Counted from the stretch's first letter, positions 34,990 through 44,032 are shown. The stretch: 64,000 bases of DNA from JAPWJZ01 sp965279315 (GCA_965279315.1 OZ257145.1:1860001-1924000), one strand, 5' to 3'. Notes: a model not told the origin generated them from the letters alone. Made by a program: numbers and translations.

Positions 34990-36708
34990 TTACTGCAGGC
35001 CGGACAGGTTGAAATCCTTCGGCCAGCTGAGCGTCCAGCCGAGCTTCAGCTCTTTCTTTTCCTTGGGCTGCAGCGGGAATTCCCAGTACAGCATGCCCTT
35101 GATGTTGTCGGAATTGTCCTTGTAACCGGGCGTCGTCTCTTCCTTCAGCACTTCCGCCGTGATCTTTTCGTTGCGCGGGGCGGGGGTGGTTTCCTTGACG
35201 ACCACGTTGACCGCGTCCTTGTGAAGGTTCAGGATTTCGGTTGCGTAGTTGCGCACCAAAACCGTGTCGCGGTTGATGACGCCCGCTTCCTTGCGCTCGT
35301 CCTTCAATACTTTACGCTTCACCGACACCTGGTCGTCGATGCCGAAATAGAAATCGGTTTCCTCGTCGGGGCGCAGCAGGCGGATGCGCGACTGGCCGAC
35401 AAACGCGCCGTCGCGGAACAGGTTGACCTGCCCCGGCAGGATCGGCGTGTCGCCTTTCAGCTTCGATTTGGCGACCAGAAACGCATCGCCGCTCAATTGC
35501 GGCTTGACGTGGATTTCAAGTTTCGCGGTCACGTCAAAATCGCCGACCATCAGTTTCGTTTCGCTGCCATCGGCCGGGACGGTTGCGGGCCCCGGTATTT
35601 TGTATTCGGCGGTGAAGCCCGTCGTCTGCGTCTGCGCGGGGGCGAATGCCGCCGCGATTTCAGCGGGCGGCGCGGCAGGCGCAGCGCCCGGGCCGCCGCC
35701 TTCAAATACCGTCACGGAATCCATCTGCAATTGTTGGGATGAAACGATGTTCTGCGACATGGCCTTGAAATTCGCGCCGCCCATCGCGCTGCCGTTGCCG
35801 GTATAGCCTTCATAGGCATCCACCCACATCGGCTGCAAATCCGGCAGGCTTGCGCCGCGCTGCGGTTGCGCCGTCGAGAGGCTCAGGGATATGCCCGTCC
35901 AGTCTTCGCCCGTGCGCTGGCTGACCGCGCCGAATTGCGTCAGTTTCAATGCGCCCTTGCCTTCGGTCGACAGGCGCGCGTCGTAAAGCGGCTGCCATGT
36001 GGCGTTCGGCACCTGATAGCTGAGCTCGACCGTCAGGCTGGTGGCCGACGCCGTTTCAACGGGGATGCTGACAGAATAGGTGCTGCGCGCGCCCGTGCGC
36101 AGGGTCGAGATTTCATTCACGATCTTCTGCTGTTCGCGGGCAAGGGTGCGGTTGCGGATATCAAGCTCCAGCAGCGCCTTCGACGTTTCCGCCACATTCG
36201 CGCGGATGGTCGCCGCAGCCGCCGCCCATTGTTCGGGCTTCAGGTTGATCTCGGCAATTTCTTCGCCGCTGCGCAGCTGCGCCTGCACGCCCAGCTGCGC
36301 GATAAAGTTTTTCTGCGCCTCGATCGACGCGCGCTCCGCGTTCAGCGCGGTGATCTGGTCCTGCACCGCTTCGGCCTTGTCGTTCAGCTCGCGCTCGCGC
36401 TCCGATGTCAGGTCGCTCGACATCACCTGTTTATGCGACACCGCGCCGAATTTCACCTCCGCCCGCGCCTTGCCCTCCGCACGCAATGAATCCGGCATCA
36501 GCGTTGCGGGCAGATTTGTGAAAACAACAGTATGCGCGCCTGCGGGGATATCGACGACGGCGACGCGGTTCACTTTCGCGCGGTCGGTATAGACCGTTGC
36601 CGCCGTGATCTTGCTGGCGGTTTCGATATCCTGTTGTTCGGGTTGTGCCAGCACCGAAACAGGCGCCAGCAGAAGCAGGGCGAGGAATGCGTAAAACAGG
36701 CGCGTCAT
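34990..36708 (-). CDS. Mucoidy inhibitor MuiA-like protein (DUF4139 family)
   Basis: The 572-residue product has a signal peptide (TRLFYAFLALLLLAPVSVLAQ), an N-terminal beta domain (ITAATVYTDRAKVNRVAVVDIPAGAHTVVFTNLP) as in DUF4140, a coiled-coil stretch (residues ~95-190: SERERELNDKAEAVQDQITALNAERASIEAQ), and the DUF4139 body (LSYQVPNATWQPLYDARLS, QFGAVSQRTGEDWTGISLSLSTAQP). The family is periplasmic or surface-linked and is named for suppression of mucoid growth in enterobacteria; the biochemical role is unknown. It is divergent from the small membrane protein at 36802. Confidence 0.85.
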   Translation of the reverse strand: MTRLFYAFLALLLLAPVSVLAQPEQQDIETASKITAATVYTDRAKVNRVAVVDIPAGAHTVVFTNLPATLMPDSLRAEGKARAEVKFGAVSHKQVMSSDLTSERERELNDKAEAVQDQITALNAERASIEAQKNFIAQLGVQAQLRSGEEIAEINLKPEQWAAAAATIRANVAETSKALLELDIRNRTLAREQQKIVNEISTLRTGARSTYSVSIPVETASATSLTVELSYQVPNATWQPLYDARLSTEGKGALKLTQFGAVSQRTGEDWTGISLSLSTAQPQRGASLPDLQPMWVDAYEGYTGNGSAMGGANFKAMSQNIVSSQQLQMDSVTVFEGGGPGAAPAAPPAEIAAAFAPAQTQTTGFTAEYKIPGPATVPADGSETKLMVGDFDVTAKLEIHVKPQLSGDAFLVAKSKLKGDTPILPGQVNLFRDGAFVGQSRIRLLRPDEETDFYFGIDDQVSVKRKVLKDERKEAGVINRDTVLVRNYATEILNLHKDAVNVVVKETTPAPRNEKITAEVLKEETTPGYKDNSDNIKGMLYWEFPLQPKEKKELKLGWTLSWPKDFNLSGLQ

Positions 36709-36801
36709 TTTAAAAACCCTTTAAATCATGCGGTTGTGCGGAATGAAATTGTCACCTAAGATACCATCATATTCATGGGGCATATTCAACGGGGGAAATC
36801 A

Positions 36802-37044
36802 ATGGACCGCTTTATTCGTTACGCGGCTTATGCATTCAACGCCGCATTCCTTGTCTTCGTCATCGTCGTGCTTTTCAATAGCTATAATTCACGCGATAAA
36901 CTGCTGGCGGCTGCCACGCTTTTGCTGCCTTTGGCGAACCTCTGCGCCCTGCGCAACGGCCCCGACCGCGAAGAGCGCGATTTGCAACGCGCGCTCAACA
37001 AGGCCCGCCTGCGCGCCGAACTTGCCAAGCTCGGCGGTAAATAA
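36802..37044 (+). CDS. Small membrane protein, two transmembrane helices
   Basis: This protein of 80 residues has two hydrophobic helices (YAFNAAFLVFVIVVLFN and LLAAATLLLPLANLCAL) and a charged C-terminal tail (REERDLQRALNKARLRAELAKLGGK). The start at 36802 has GGGGGA six bases upstream; an in-frame ATG at 36775 lacks one. I do not recognise a family. Confidence 0.65.
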   Translation: MDRFIRYAAYAFNAAFLVFVIVVLFNSYNSRDKLLAAATLLLPLANLCALRNGPDREERDLQRALNKARLRAELAKLGGK

Positions 37045-37115
37045 CCTATTAAATTCAGCATTTTAGTAAAATGCGTTTTCCCGCGCAGGGGCGGCGTGTG
37101 ATCGCCTGTATAAGT

Positions 37116-37147
37116 AGCATGAAACAAAACGAAAAATGTTACATGCT
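37116..37147. promoter_or_regulatory. Inverted repeat upstream of the ECF sigma operon
   Basis: AGCATGAAACA (37116-37126) and TGTTACATGCT (37137-37147) are 11-base arms with one mismatch. Their centres are 21 bases apart, or two DNA turns. This spacing fits a dimeric regulator binding one face of the DNA. It lies 36 bases before the sigma gene start. Confidence 0.5.
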
Positions 37148-37182
37148 GGATATGGTTTCGAGAGAAATGGGCAAGAATACCG

Positions 37183-37761
37183 ATGGACGCAAAAGAGCCG
37201 AAGGACGAAGAGCTGATGGCCCGCATCGCGCAGGCCGATAGGCACGCCTTTGACATCCTTGCGAAACGGCACCTGAACCGCGTTTATTCGATTGCGCGGG
37301 TGATGGTGAAAAAACAGGCCGATGCGGAAGACGTGGCGCAGGATGTTTTTACGCGGCTGTGGATTTACGGGCCGAAATGGCAGGACGGCAAATCGGCGTT
37401 CACGACCTGGCTGTACCGCATCGTGGTGAACTGCTGCAATGACCACCTGCGGAAGAACAAGAACAGCGGCGCGGAAGTGCCGGAAGACTTGCCCAGCGGC
37501 GACCCGAACGGCGAGGCGGTATTGTCGCAGCGCCAGACGGAAGCAAAGGTGAGGGCGGCGCTGCAAAGCCTGCCGGAGCGCCAGCGGATCGCGGTCACGC
37601 TGACGTATTTTCAGGGGCTGACAAACCCCGAAGCCGCCGCCGCGATGGACATGCACATCAAGGCGCTGGAAGGGTTGCTGGTGCGGGCGCGCAAGACGAT
37701 GCGCGGGATGCTGGAAGAAGAAAGGGCACAAGATGCAAGAAAACTGGGAACAGCAGGTTAG
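37183..37761 (+). CDS. ECF-type RNA polymerase sigma factor
   Basis: The 192 residues hold sigma region 2 (HAFDILAKRHLNRVYSIARVMVKKQADAEDVAQDVFTRLW, residues ~20-65) and region 4 (ALQSLPERQRIAVTLTYFQGLTNPEAAAAMDMHIKALEGLLVRARKTMRGML, residues ~125-180). This is the compact ECF architecture. The downstream genes overlap it and encode a small membrane protein and a CnrX/CpxP-like periplasmic protein, so envelope stress or metal sensing is likely. The start codon has only a weak ribosome binding site. Confidence 0.9.
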   Translation: MDAKEPKDEELMARIAQADRHAFDILAKRHLNRVYSIARVMVKKQADAEDVAQDVFTRLWIYGPKWQDGKSAFTTWLYRIVVNCCNDHLRKNKNSGAEVPEDLPSGDPNGEAVLSQRQTEAKVRAALQSLPERQRIAVTLTYFQGLTNPEAAAAMDMHIKALEGLLVRARKTMRGMLEEERAQDARKLGTAG

Positions 37762-38038
37762 GAATTTAAAGGCCGAGCAGGCGCCGGATGCGCTGCTGGC
37801 GCGCATCACCACCGTCGTGCCGAATTTGGCGCAAGTGCAGGCAACCGAACCGCAGACGGTCGGCAGCGTGCTGCTGCGCTTCATGAGCGACATGCGATAC
37901 GGCCTGACGCTGAAAATCGCGGGCTTTGCCTGCGTCGCCGTGCTGGGCATGGCGCTGGGCAGTGGCAGCGGCGGGGCAGACACAAACCTGTTCGGTTCAT
38001 TGTTGTTCGGAGACATCGGCTGGGAGAATGCAATATGA
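37733..38038 (+). CDS. Putative anti-sigma-like single-pass membrane protein
   Basis: This protein of 101 residues overlaps the sigma gene by 29 bases. It has a ~60-residue cytoplasmic N-terminus, one transmembrane helix (LKIAGFACVAVLGMALGSG) and a short outer tail. Position and topology fit a small anti-sigma factor such as CnrY, but there is no recognised zinc anti-sigma motif. The assignment rests on context. Confidence 0.6.
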   Translation: MQENWEQQVRNLKAEQAPDALLARITTVVPNLAQVQATEPQTVGSVLLRFMSDMRYGLTLKIAGFACVAVLGMALGSGSGGADTNLFGSLLFGDIGWENAI

Positions 38039-38490
38039 CGACACAAAGCTGTTCAAAATCCTGCATCGGCATCGTGCTGTTCCTGTCGCTGACCGCCAAC
38101 ATATTTCTGGGCGGCGTGCTGGCGGGCAAACATTTCTTTGGCGGCGGCGACGGTTTCGGCGGCGGCATGCAGATCGGCAAGCTGGCCAAGGCCTTCACCA
38201 GCCTCAGCGACGAAAGCCGCGACAAGGCGGTGACGGCAGCCGAAAAAAGCTGGCCCGCCGTGAAGGAAAGCCTGAAAGCCGTGCGCGCCAAGCGCGAAGT
38301 GGTGAAACAAATCCTTGCGCAGCCGGAATATAAGCAGGAAGACCTCGACAAGGCCTTCGCCGATGTGCGCGCGGAAGTCGACAAGCTGATGGAAACGGGG
38401 CAGGCGCTGGGCTCCGATGTTGCCCGCGTGCTGACGCCGACTGAGCGCATGAAACTGATCCAGATGCTGCCGAACCCGCCTGCCAAGTAG
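38035..38490 (+). CDS. Periplasmic sensor, CnrX/CpxP-like (heavy-metal resistance family)
   Basis: The protein (151 residues) has one N-terminal membrane anchor (IGIVLFLSLTANIFLGGVLAG), a glycine-rich linker and a helical periplasmic domain with an LTPTERMKLIQML end, like the CnrX/CpxP/Spy group. Its ATG overlaps the previous stop (ATGA). With the ECF sigma factor and the membrane protein before it, the set resembles the cnrYXH signalling logic, in which the periplasmic protein controls release of the sigma factor. There are no obvious metal-binding His clusters, so the signal is unknown. Confidence 0.75.
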   Translation: MTTQSCSKSCIGIVLFLSLTANIFLGGVLAGKHFFGGGDGFGGGMQIGKLAKAFTSLSDESRDKAVTAAEKSWPAVKESLKAVRAKREVVKQILAQPEYKQEDLDKAFADVRAEVDKLMETGQALGSDVARVLTPTERMKLIQMLPNPPAK

Positions 38491-38511
38491 GGCGCGGGAG
38501 CAGATTGAGGG

Positions 38512-38542
38512 AAAAAGCCGGGCCGTGAACCCCGGCTTTTTC
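38512..38542 (+). terminator. Intrinsic terminator after the ECF sigma operon
   Basis: An 11-base stem (38512-38522 with 38531-38541) is closed by an eight-base loop and ends in T residues. Confidence 0.85.
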
Positions 38543-38631
38543 TTTTGATATCAAAGGCTAAGGTCTGTTATTATTGACATAATATCTGGTTTTCGGCTAT
38601 AAATGCCTTTTTGAGCCCCTATAGGCATGAG

Positions 38632-39633
38632 ATGCACGAACCGTATGATTCATATCATTTGACCCCTGCGCAAGCGGAGCGGCAGTTGCTGGCGGAAGCC
38701 GGCAAGACTGCGCTCGGCCGCGCGTTGCTGGATTATCTGGAACAGCAGGGAGTCGAGATTGTCGTGACCGATGATGTGCCGCCGGTGATGGGCGCGGGCA
38801 TCGTGGCGGGCGGCGGTTACATGCCGTCGGAGAAAAAACTGTACCTCGACCCGCGCGCGGGCGCCGACCGCCTGCTGCATTTCTTCGCGCATGAAACGCG
38901 GCATGTGGCGCAGATGGAAACCGAGATGCAGCGCAATTTTTCCGCCGCCGCCTTTGAACCCCACGGGCATCTGTTTGCAACACGCTTGATGGAAATGGAT
39001 GCCGATGCCTTCGCGGTCTATTTCGTCTTTAACCACGCGCGCGAAACGGGCAGCGATATTTTCGATACGCTGTCGAAAAACACCAGCTGGCGCGAAACGC
39101 CGCAAAGCCTCGAGGCCGACCGCGCGCCGCTGTATAACGCCTTCTATGCCGCATGGGCGCAATCGGTCGGGAACGATGAAGCGGCGGCGATGAAAACGGC
39201 CGCGCTTGCATGGCTCGATAACGAACAGCTGGTGAATGCCTATAACGAAAGCGCGATGTTCTCATGGCGCAAAGGCGCATGGCAGGGGCTGCTGAACCAT
39301 TCCGGTGACGCGCAAAGCCCGTTCAGCCGCGCCTTCGCCGAAGCCGTGCGCACGCCGCATGATGTGGCGGGGCTGTTCATCGACCGTGCGGCGGATTTTT
39401 CCAGCCTGTTCACCGCTTTCGGCGTGCCGGATTACCTGGATGAAGGCGACCTTGCGGGTTTTGCGCTGGATGTCATGGACGGGCAGGCCAGGGTGACCGG
39501 CGATGCCTTGCGCGCGCTGGAAAGCGCGACCGATGATTTTGCCACGGCGGCGGCGCATTACACGGGCATGGCCGATGCGATAAAACCCGCGAAACCCGCG
39601 CGGCATAAGGCTTTTCCGCGTGCCGCCGCGTAA
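38632..39633 (+). CDS. Putative zinc metallopeptidase-like protein (DUF6782-type)
   Basis: The 333-residue protein has no signal peptide. An HExxH motif lies in FFAHETRHVAQ (about residue 90), and an acidic DAD-containing helix (MEMDADAFAVYFVF) follows 35 residues later, which could give the third metal ligand. The pattern resembles DUF6782 proteins, a putative metallopeptidase family. The rest is mainly helical (QSLEADRAPLYNAFYAAWAQS). The start at 38632 has AGG six bases upstream; an in-frame TTG at 38611 is less likely. Peptidase activity is inferred. Confidence 0.7.
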   Translation: MHEPYDSYHLTPAQAERQLLAEAGKTALGRALLDYLEQQGVEIVVTDDVPPVMGAGIVAGGGYMPSEKKLYLDPRAGADRLLHFFAHETRHVAQMETEMQRNFSAAAFEPHGHLFATRLMEMDADAFAVYFVFNHARETGSDIFDTLSKNTSWRETPQSLEADRAPLYNAFYAAWAQSVGNDEAAAMKTAALAWLDNEQLVNAYNESAMFSWRKGAWQGLLNHSGDAQSPFSRAFAEAVRTPHDVAGLFIDRAADFSSLFTAFGVPDYLDEGDLAGFALDVMDGQARVTGDALRALESATDDFATAAAHYTGMADAIKPAKPARHKAFPRAAA

Positions 39634-39655
39634 CATAAATGCATAATGACCGCAG

Positions 39656-39670
39656 TTAAACGGTTTTTAA
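39656..39670. promoter_or_regulatory. CtrA-type box TTAA-N7-TTAA before the FIST signalling operon
   Basis: TTAA at 39656-39659 and TTAA at 39667-39670 are separated by seven bases (ACGGTTT). A -10-like TATAAA lies at 39688-39693, exactly 17 bases downstream of the box. RNA would start near 39700, which excludes the in-frame ATG at 39693 and supports the start at 39732. Confidence 0.6.
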
Positions 39671-39731
39671 GCTTTCCCCCCTATCCTTATAAATGGCCGG
39701 AAAACCGCCGGCGCCGCTTGAGGGGAAATCC

Positions 39732-40157
39732 ATGTCTGCCAATCCGTCCGATCTCGCCGTACTTGTCATCGATGATCACATGATCATCCGCCAGGTGGTG
39801 GAGCAGAATTTGAAAAACATGGGATTTTCCGATATCGACACGGCGGGGAGCGCCGCCGAGGCGTCGGAGCGCATGGCCGTGCGCAATTACGACATCATTT
39901 TCATCGACTGGATCCTGCCCGGCAAAAGCGGCTATGCGCTGATGCAGGAATGCCGCGAAGACCGCAAGTTCGACGATGTAGCCTTCGTCATGGTGACGTC
40001 TGAATCGGACGAGCGCCACATGATCGAGGCGCTGAAGGCGGGCGCGACGTCTTATATCATCAAGCCTGTACTGGCGAATATTTTTTCCGAAAAGGTCAAG
40101 AAGGTGCTCGACTGGGTCGCAAAGCGCGCCGAGAAGACGGGCACGAAATCAGCATAG
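39732..40157 (+). CDS. CheY-like response regulator
   Basis: The protein of 141 residues is a single receiver domain: LVIDDHMIIR, phosphoacceptor Asp in IIFIDWILPGKSGY, VTSESDE and Lys in YIIKPV. It is the first gene of a four-gene signalling operon and has an AGGGGA ribosome binding site. The kinase-like protein and the CheX-like putative phosphatase in the same operon are its likely partners. A CtrA box lies in the promoter. Confidence 0.9.
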   Translation: MSANPSDLAVLVIDDHMIIRQVVEQNLKNMGFSDIDTAGSAAEASERMAVRNYDIIFIDWILPGKSGYALMQECREDRKFDDVAFVMVTSESDERHMIEALKAGATSYIIKPVLANIFSEKVKKVLDWVAKRAEKTGTKSA

Positions 40158-40690
40158 TGGGCGACGTGAAAGGCATGACAGACATGGCTGAAATGCGGAC
40201 CGATATCTCGGGCATCGTGCAGAGCACGGTGGTCGAAACCTTCAACGGCATGCTGGGGCAGAATGTCGTGGCGGCGGGCATGGCCTGCGCGGCGCCCGGC
40301 GGCAAGGCCAACCGCATCTATGCCTGCCTGCTGCTCGACCAGACGCGCGGAGCATCGGCGAATTTCTGCTTCACCTTTGACGACAAGCTGCTGGCGCGCA
40401 CGGCGGCGGCATTTTATCCGCCGCAGAAGGCGCAGGAAAAAAGCGTGCATGAAGACATCGCCTGCGCGGTCGCCAATATCGTGGGGTCCAAGGTCAAATC
40501 CTGCCTGAACAAATACGGGCATAATTTCGAAATGGCCGTGCCGTTCGTGGCGGGTCCGACGGCGTTTCCGGCCATTGTGCGCGACGATATCATCCACCTG
40601 CATTTTTCATGGGATGACCATGCAGGCGCGGGCGGCGACGGGCTGGTGGTCGATTTTGCGATGGACGAACGCGCCGCCGGAAATTGCTGA
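40157..40690 (+). CDS. CheX/CheC-like chemotaxis phosphatase-type protein
   Basis: This 177-residue protein resembles CheX: a conserved N-terminal helix (VVETFNGMLGQNVV), a central helix with the family's ExxxxAxxN-type pattern (HEDIACAVANIVGSKVKSCL), and a C-terminal strand (IHLHFSWDD). CheX and CheC dephosphorylate CheY. The GTG start shares one base with the stop of the CheY-like gene; ATG codons at 40175 and 40184 are alternatives. Confidence 0.75.
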   Translation: MGDVKGMTDMAEMRTDISGIVQSTVVETFNGMLGQNVVAAGMACAAPGGKANRIYACLLLDQTRGASANFCFTFDDKLLARTAAAFYPPQKAQEKSVHEDIACAVANIVGSKVKSCLNKYGHNFEMAVPFVAGPTAFPAIVRDDIIHLHFSWDDHAGAGGDGLVVDFAMDERAAGNC

Positions 40691-40705
40691 GACGGGAATT
40701 TTATC

Positions 40706-41839
40706 ATGAAGACATTTTCAGTCAAAACGTCGCAAAGCGGCCTTCCGGACGCGGTTGCGCGGGCAAAAGAAATTATGCCGCAAATATCCCTCCTGTTCGG
40801 CGCGCCGGGATTTTTTGCGGACAAGGAAGCGCTCGAAAAAACCTTCGCGGGGGCGGGGCTCAATATCATCGGCTGCTCGACCGCCGGCGAGATTTCGGGC
40901 AATGGCGTTTCGGATGACAGCTTTTCCCTGCTGGCATTGCATTTTGACGCAACGGAAGTGAAAACCGCCGAAGCGCCCCTGAAAAACGCGCAACAGTCGC
41001 GCGCGGCGGGGCAGGATATCGGCAAAAAACTGAACGCGCCGAACCTTGCGGGCATTTTCGTCCTCGCGCCGGGCCTGAATGTGAACGGCAGCGAGTTCAC
41101 GCGCGGCATATCCGAAACCGTCGGCAAAAATGTTGTCGTCACGGGCGGGCTGGCGGGCGATGGCGGCAATTTCGCGGCCACCTATACCTTCATCAACGGC
41201 CATGTGCATGGCGACCACGCGGTTGCCTTCGCGCTGTATGGCGACAAGGTCAGCATCCGCACCGGATCGCGCGGCGGCTGGAAACCCTTCGGCCCGATCC
41301 GCCGCGTTACCAGGGCTGCTGCGAATGTGCTGTACGAAATCGACGGCAAGCCCGCGCTGAAGCTGTACAAGGAATACCTGGGCGACAAGGCGAAAGACCT
41401 GCCCGCATCCGGCCTGCTATACCCGTTTTCCGTCCTGCGCGAGGACAGCCGCGAGGACACCGGCCTGATCCGCACCATCCTTGGCGTCGACGAGGCTGCC
41501 GAAAGCCTGATCCTTGCGGGCGACATGCCGCAGGGCAGCCTTGTGCGCCTGATGCATGCCGATACCGACAGCCTTGTGGACGGCGCGCGCAGCGCAGCCA
41601 CCGATGCGGGCGGCACGGCCCCCGCCGATGCCGCGACGCTGCTGGTGTCCTGCGTCGGGCGCAAGATCATCATGGGCAGCGATGTGGAGGAAGAGGTGGA
41701 GGCCGTGATCGCCGCCATCGGCGGCAATTCCGCCTTCACCGGTTTTTATTCCTATGGCGAAATCGGCCCGGTCGCGGGCGGCAGCTGCGAGCTGCACAAC
41801 CAGACCATGACCATCACCCATATCCGTGAAGCCACATGA
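40706..41839 (+). CDS. FIST-domain sensor protein (NosP-like)
   Basis: The 377 residues match the FIST_N and FIST_C arrangement: GAGLNIIGCSTAGEISGNGVSDDSFSLLAL near residue 60, VVVTGGLAGDGGNFAATYTFING near 150, and LLVSCVGRKIIMG followed by FTGFYSYGEIGPV at the end. FIST proteins sense small ligands. One subgroup, NosP, binds nitric oxide through heme and is encoded next to a histidine kinase. The adjacent kinase gene here, overlapping by four bases, fits that pairing, but no heme ligand could be assigned from sequence alone. Confidence 0.88.
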   Translation: MKTFSVKTSQSGLPDAVARAKEIMPQISLLFGAPGFFADKEALEKTFAGAGLNIIGCSTAGEISGNGVSDDSFSLLALHFDATEVKTAEAPLKNAQQSRAAGQDIGKKLNAPNLAGIFVLAPGLNVNGSEFTRGISETVGKNVVVTGGLAGDGGNFAATYTFINGHVHGDHAVAFALYGDKVSIRTGSRGGWKPFGPIRRVTRAAANVLYEIDGKPALKLYKEYLGDKAKDLPASGLLYPFSVLREDSREDTGLIRTILGVDEAAESLILAGDMPQGSLVRLMHADTDSLVDGARSAATDAGGTAPADAATLLVSCVGRKIIMGSDVEEEVEAVIAAIGGNSAFTGFYSYGEIGPVAGGSCELHNQTMTITHIREAT

Positions 41840-43548
41840 TCTCGAAGCGGCTCGCACGGTTGCTGCGCAAGCATTTCGATGCCGCCGATGCCGACGCCTT
41901 CATTGCAGGGCTTTTGCAGCAGGCGGATGACGAAGCCCTGCCGGGCAATATCCGCGCCAATATCCGCCGCTTCCCCGATTTCCTCGCGCAGGTCGATGAC
42001 AGCTATGCCGAACTGGACGAGCGCATGAAGATCGCCGTGCGCAACCTCGAAATGTCGTCGGAGGAGCTGAACAACAGCAACTTCGCGCTGCTGCGCCACA
42101 ATATCGCCACGAACGCGATGATGGAGGGGCTGGGGCAGGGGCTGCTGTTTTTCGACCGCGCGGGCATCTGCTCCCCCGTCTATTCCCGCGCCTGCCTGAC
42201 GCTGCTGGAGGGCAACCCCGCCGACCGCCATATCATGGACGTGCTGCGCCTGAGCGAACGCGACCGCGCCGATTTCGAGCCGCTGGTGGGCCTGATGTTC
42301 GATATCGATTCAACCGCGCTGAGCTTCGAGGAGCTGATCGCGCTCGCCCCGCACTTTTACAAGCACAGCCAGGGCCTGCAGATTGCGCTGTCGTACAAGG
42401 CGATGCAGGGCACAACGGGCGAGCTGATGGGCATCCTGCTGGTCGCAACCGACATCACGGTCAAGATGCAGGCGCAGGAACGGCTGAAGCAAAAGGAAGA
42501 GCAGGTACTGCGCACGCTCCGCATCGCCGGCAACCGCGCGAGTTTCGTGCACGCGTTGCATGTGTTCCAAAGCGTGTTCGATGAAATGGCTGAAACACGC
42601 GACCTGCAGGACCTGCGCCGCGACCTGCACACCATCAAGGGCATGGCGAACGTGTTTTACCTCCACGACCTCGCCAAAATGCTGCACGAGATCGAGGGCC
42701 GCGTGAACGCGCTGCCCAAGGACGGCTGGCAGGGGGGCCTGCGCGCCATCCGCGCCGAATTCGATGTGCGCCTTGGCCTCGGCATCGATTACGCGCATTG
42801 GCTGGGGCGCGAGATCTGGGGCATGGAATTCGAGACGGGCGATGATGTCATCAGCGTGAACACCTCCGAGCTTGCGCGTTTCGGCGCGGACCTGCATGCG
42901 ATGCTGCAATCGGGCGGCGCATCGCCCGAGGCCGCCAGCCGGCTGTTCTTCGAGCGCGTGGCATCGCAAAGCGTCTGGAGCCTGCTCGCCTTTTTTGAAA
43001 CGCAGCTGTCGTATTTCGCCGAGGCCGCCGACCGTTCCATCCGCATCCTGCACGACAAGGGCGATGAAGTGCGGCTGTTCCCCGACTTTTATCGCGGGTT
43101 TTTCGACAGCCTGACGCATGTGGCGCGCAACATCATGGACCATGCCTATGAGCCCGCCCCCTTGCGCGAGATACTGGGCAAGCCGCCGGAGCTGCAGGTG
43201 CGGATCAAGACGTCCTATACCGACGACAGCCGCACGCAATTCCAGCTGGCCATCACCGATGACGGGCAGGGCATATCGTTCGACAAGGTGACGAAACGCC
43301 TGCGCGAAAAACGCGAACGGATCGAGGGGCGCACGGAAACGGATTTGATCCAGCATATCTTCGATGCCGATTTTTCAACGCGCGACAGCGTCGACATGGA
43401 CGCGGGGCGCGGCATCGGCATGAGCGCGGTCAAGGCGGCGGTTGAAAAACTGGGCGGCAGCCTGCGCATTTCATCGGCCGAAGGCGTGGGCACGACGCTG
43501 ACCGTCATCCTGCCCGTGCTGTGGCAGGCGCATGCGCAAAAGCCGTAA
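41836..43548 (+). CDS. CheA-like histidine kinase with PAS-like, HPt and HATPase domains
   Basis: The protein (570 residues) starts with a coiled-coil region (residues ~1-85) and a PAS-like sensory domain (GLLFFDRAGICSPVYSRACLTLL to GILLVATDITVKM, ~100-215). An HPt-type helix carries the phosphorylatable His in DLHTIKGMANVFYL (~residue 260). An ATPase domain closes the protein, with the N box in HVARNIMDHAYEP, ITDDGQGI, and GRGIGMSAV. This is CheA-like: autophosphorylation on an HPt histidine. It should phosphorylate the CheY-like protein of the operon, with the FIST protein as ligand sensor. There is no transmembrane segment. Confidence 0.88.
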   Translation: MISKRLARLLRKHFDAADADAFIAGLLQQADDEALPGNIRANIRRFPDFLAQVDDSYAELDERMKIAVRNLEMSSEELNNSNFALLRHNIATNAMMEGLGQGLLFFDRAGICSPVYSRACLTLLEGNPADRHIMDVLRLSERDRADFEPLVGLMFDIDSTALSFEELIALAPHFYKHSQGLQIALSYKAMQGTTGELMGILLVATDITVKMQAQERLKQKEEQVLRTLRIAGNRASFVHALHVFQSVFDEMAETRDLQDLRRDLHTIKGMANVFYLHDLAKMLHEIEGRVNALPKDGWQGGLRAIRAEFDVRLGLGIDYAHWLGREIWGMEFETGDDVISVNTSELARFGADLHAMLQSGGASPEAASRLFFERVASQSVWSLLAFFETQLSYFAEAADRSIRILHDKGDEVRLFPDFYRGFFDSLTHVARNIMDHAYEPAPLREILGKPPELQVRIKTSYTDDSRTQFQLAITDDGQGISFDKVTKRLREKRERIEGRTETDLIQHIFDADFSTRDSVDMDAGRGIGMSAVKAAVEKLGGSLRISSAEGVGTTLTVILPVLWQAHAQKP

Positions 43549-43581
43549 ATGTGGTATAATCGGGTATAAAAGGATGCCGCC

Positions 43582-43842
43582 ATGAAACATGCCCGTTTTC
43601 TGATCGCCGCCGCCATGCTGGTTGCCCAGTCGCTGGCCACGCCCGCGCAGGCGCAGTTCCAGAACGGCCTCGGCCTGTACGAGGACGGGCAGGAAGGCGA
43701 AGAGGCAGAAGATTCAACGACAACCGTCACCCCCGCCACCAGCGAATACCGCAAGCAGCACCCGCTGGAGGACGACCATGAATATGGCGACGAAGGCGGG
43801 AAAGATTACATGGACGATCCCGAAGAGGACGACGACGAGTGA
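43582..43842 (+). CDS. Small exported acidic protein
   Basis: This protein of 86 residues has a signal peptide (KHARFLIAAAMLVAQSLATPAQAQ) and a short, very acidic mature part (EDGQEGEEAEDS, then DYMDDPEEDDDE). It is probably periplasmic and disordered and may bind cations. AAAGGA precedes the ATG. No family recognised. Confidence 0.65.
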   Translation: MKHARFLIAAAMLVAQSLATPAQAQFQNGLGLYEDGQEGEEAEDSTTTVTPATSEYRKQHPLEDDHEYGDEGGKDYMDDPEEDDDE

Positions 43843-44032
43843 CCCGCCCCAGAATCACTTAATGATCGCGCAATGATCGTGCGTTGACGGGCAATAATTT
43901 TATCATGCGCGTTACCCGTTGAATTCATGGCGTTTATCATGTGGCTGCGGGTTTCCTGACAATTCCCTTACGGGGAATTTAACCTTTCGACGATAGAATA
44001 AATATATTCAACGAAAGGACAGATATATCACC

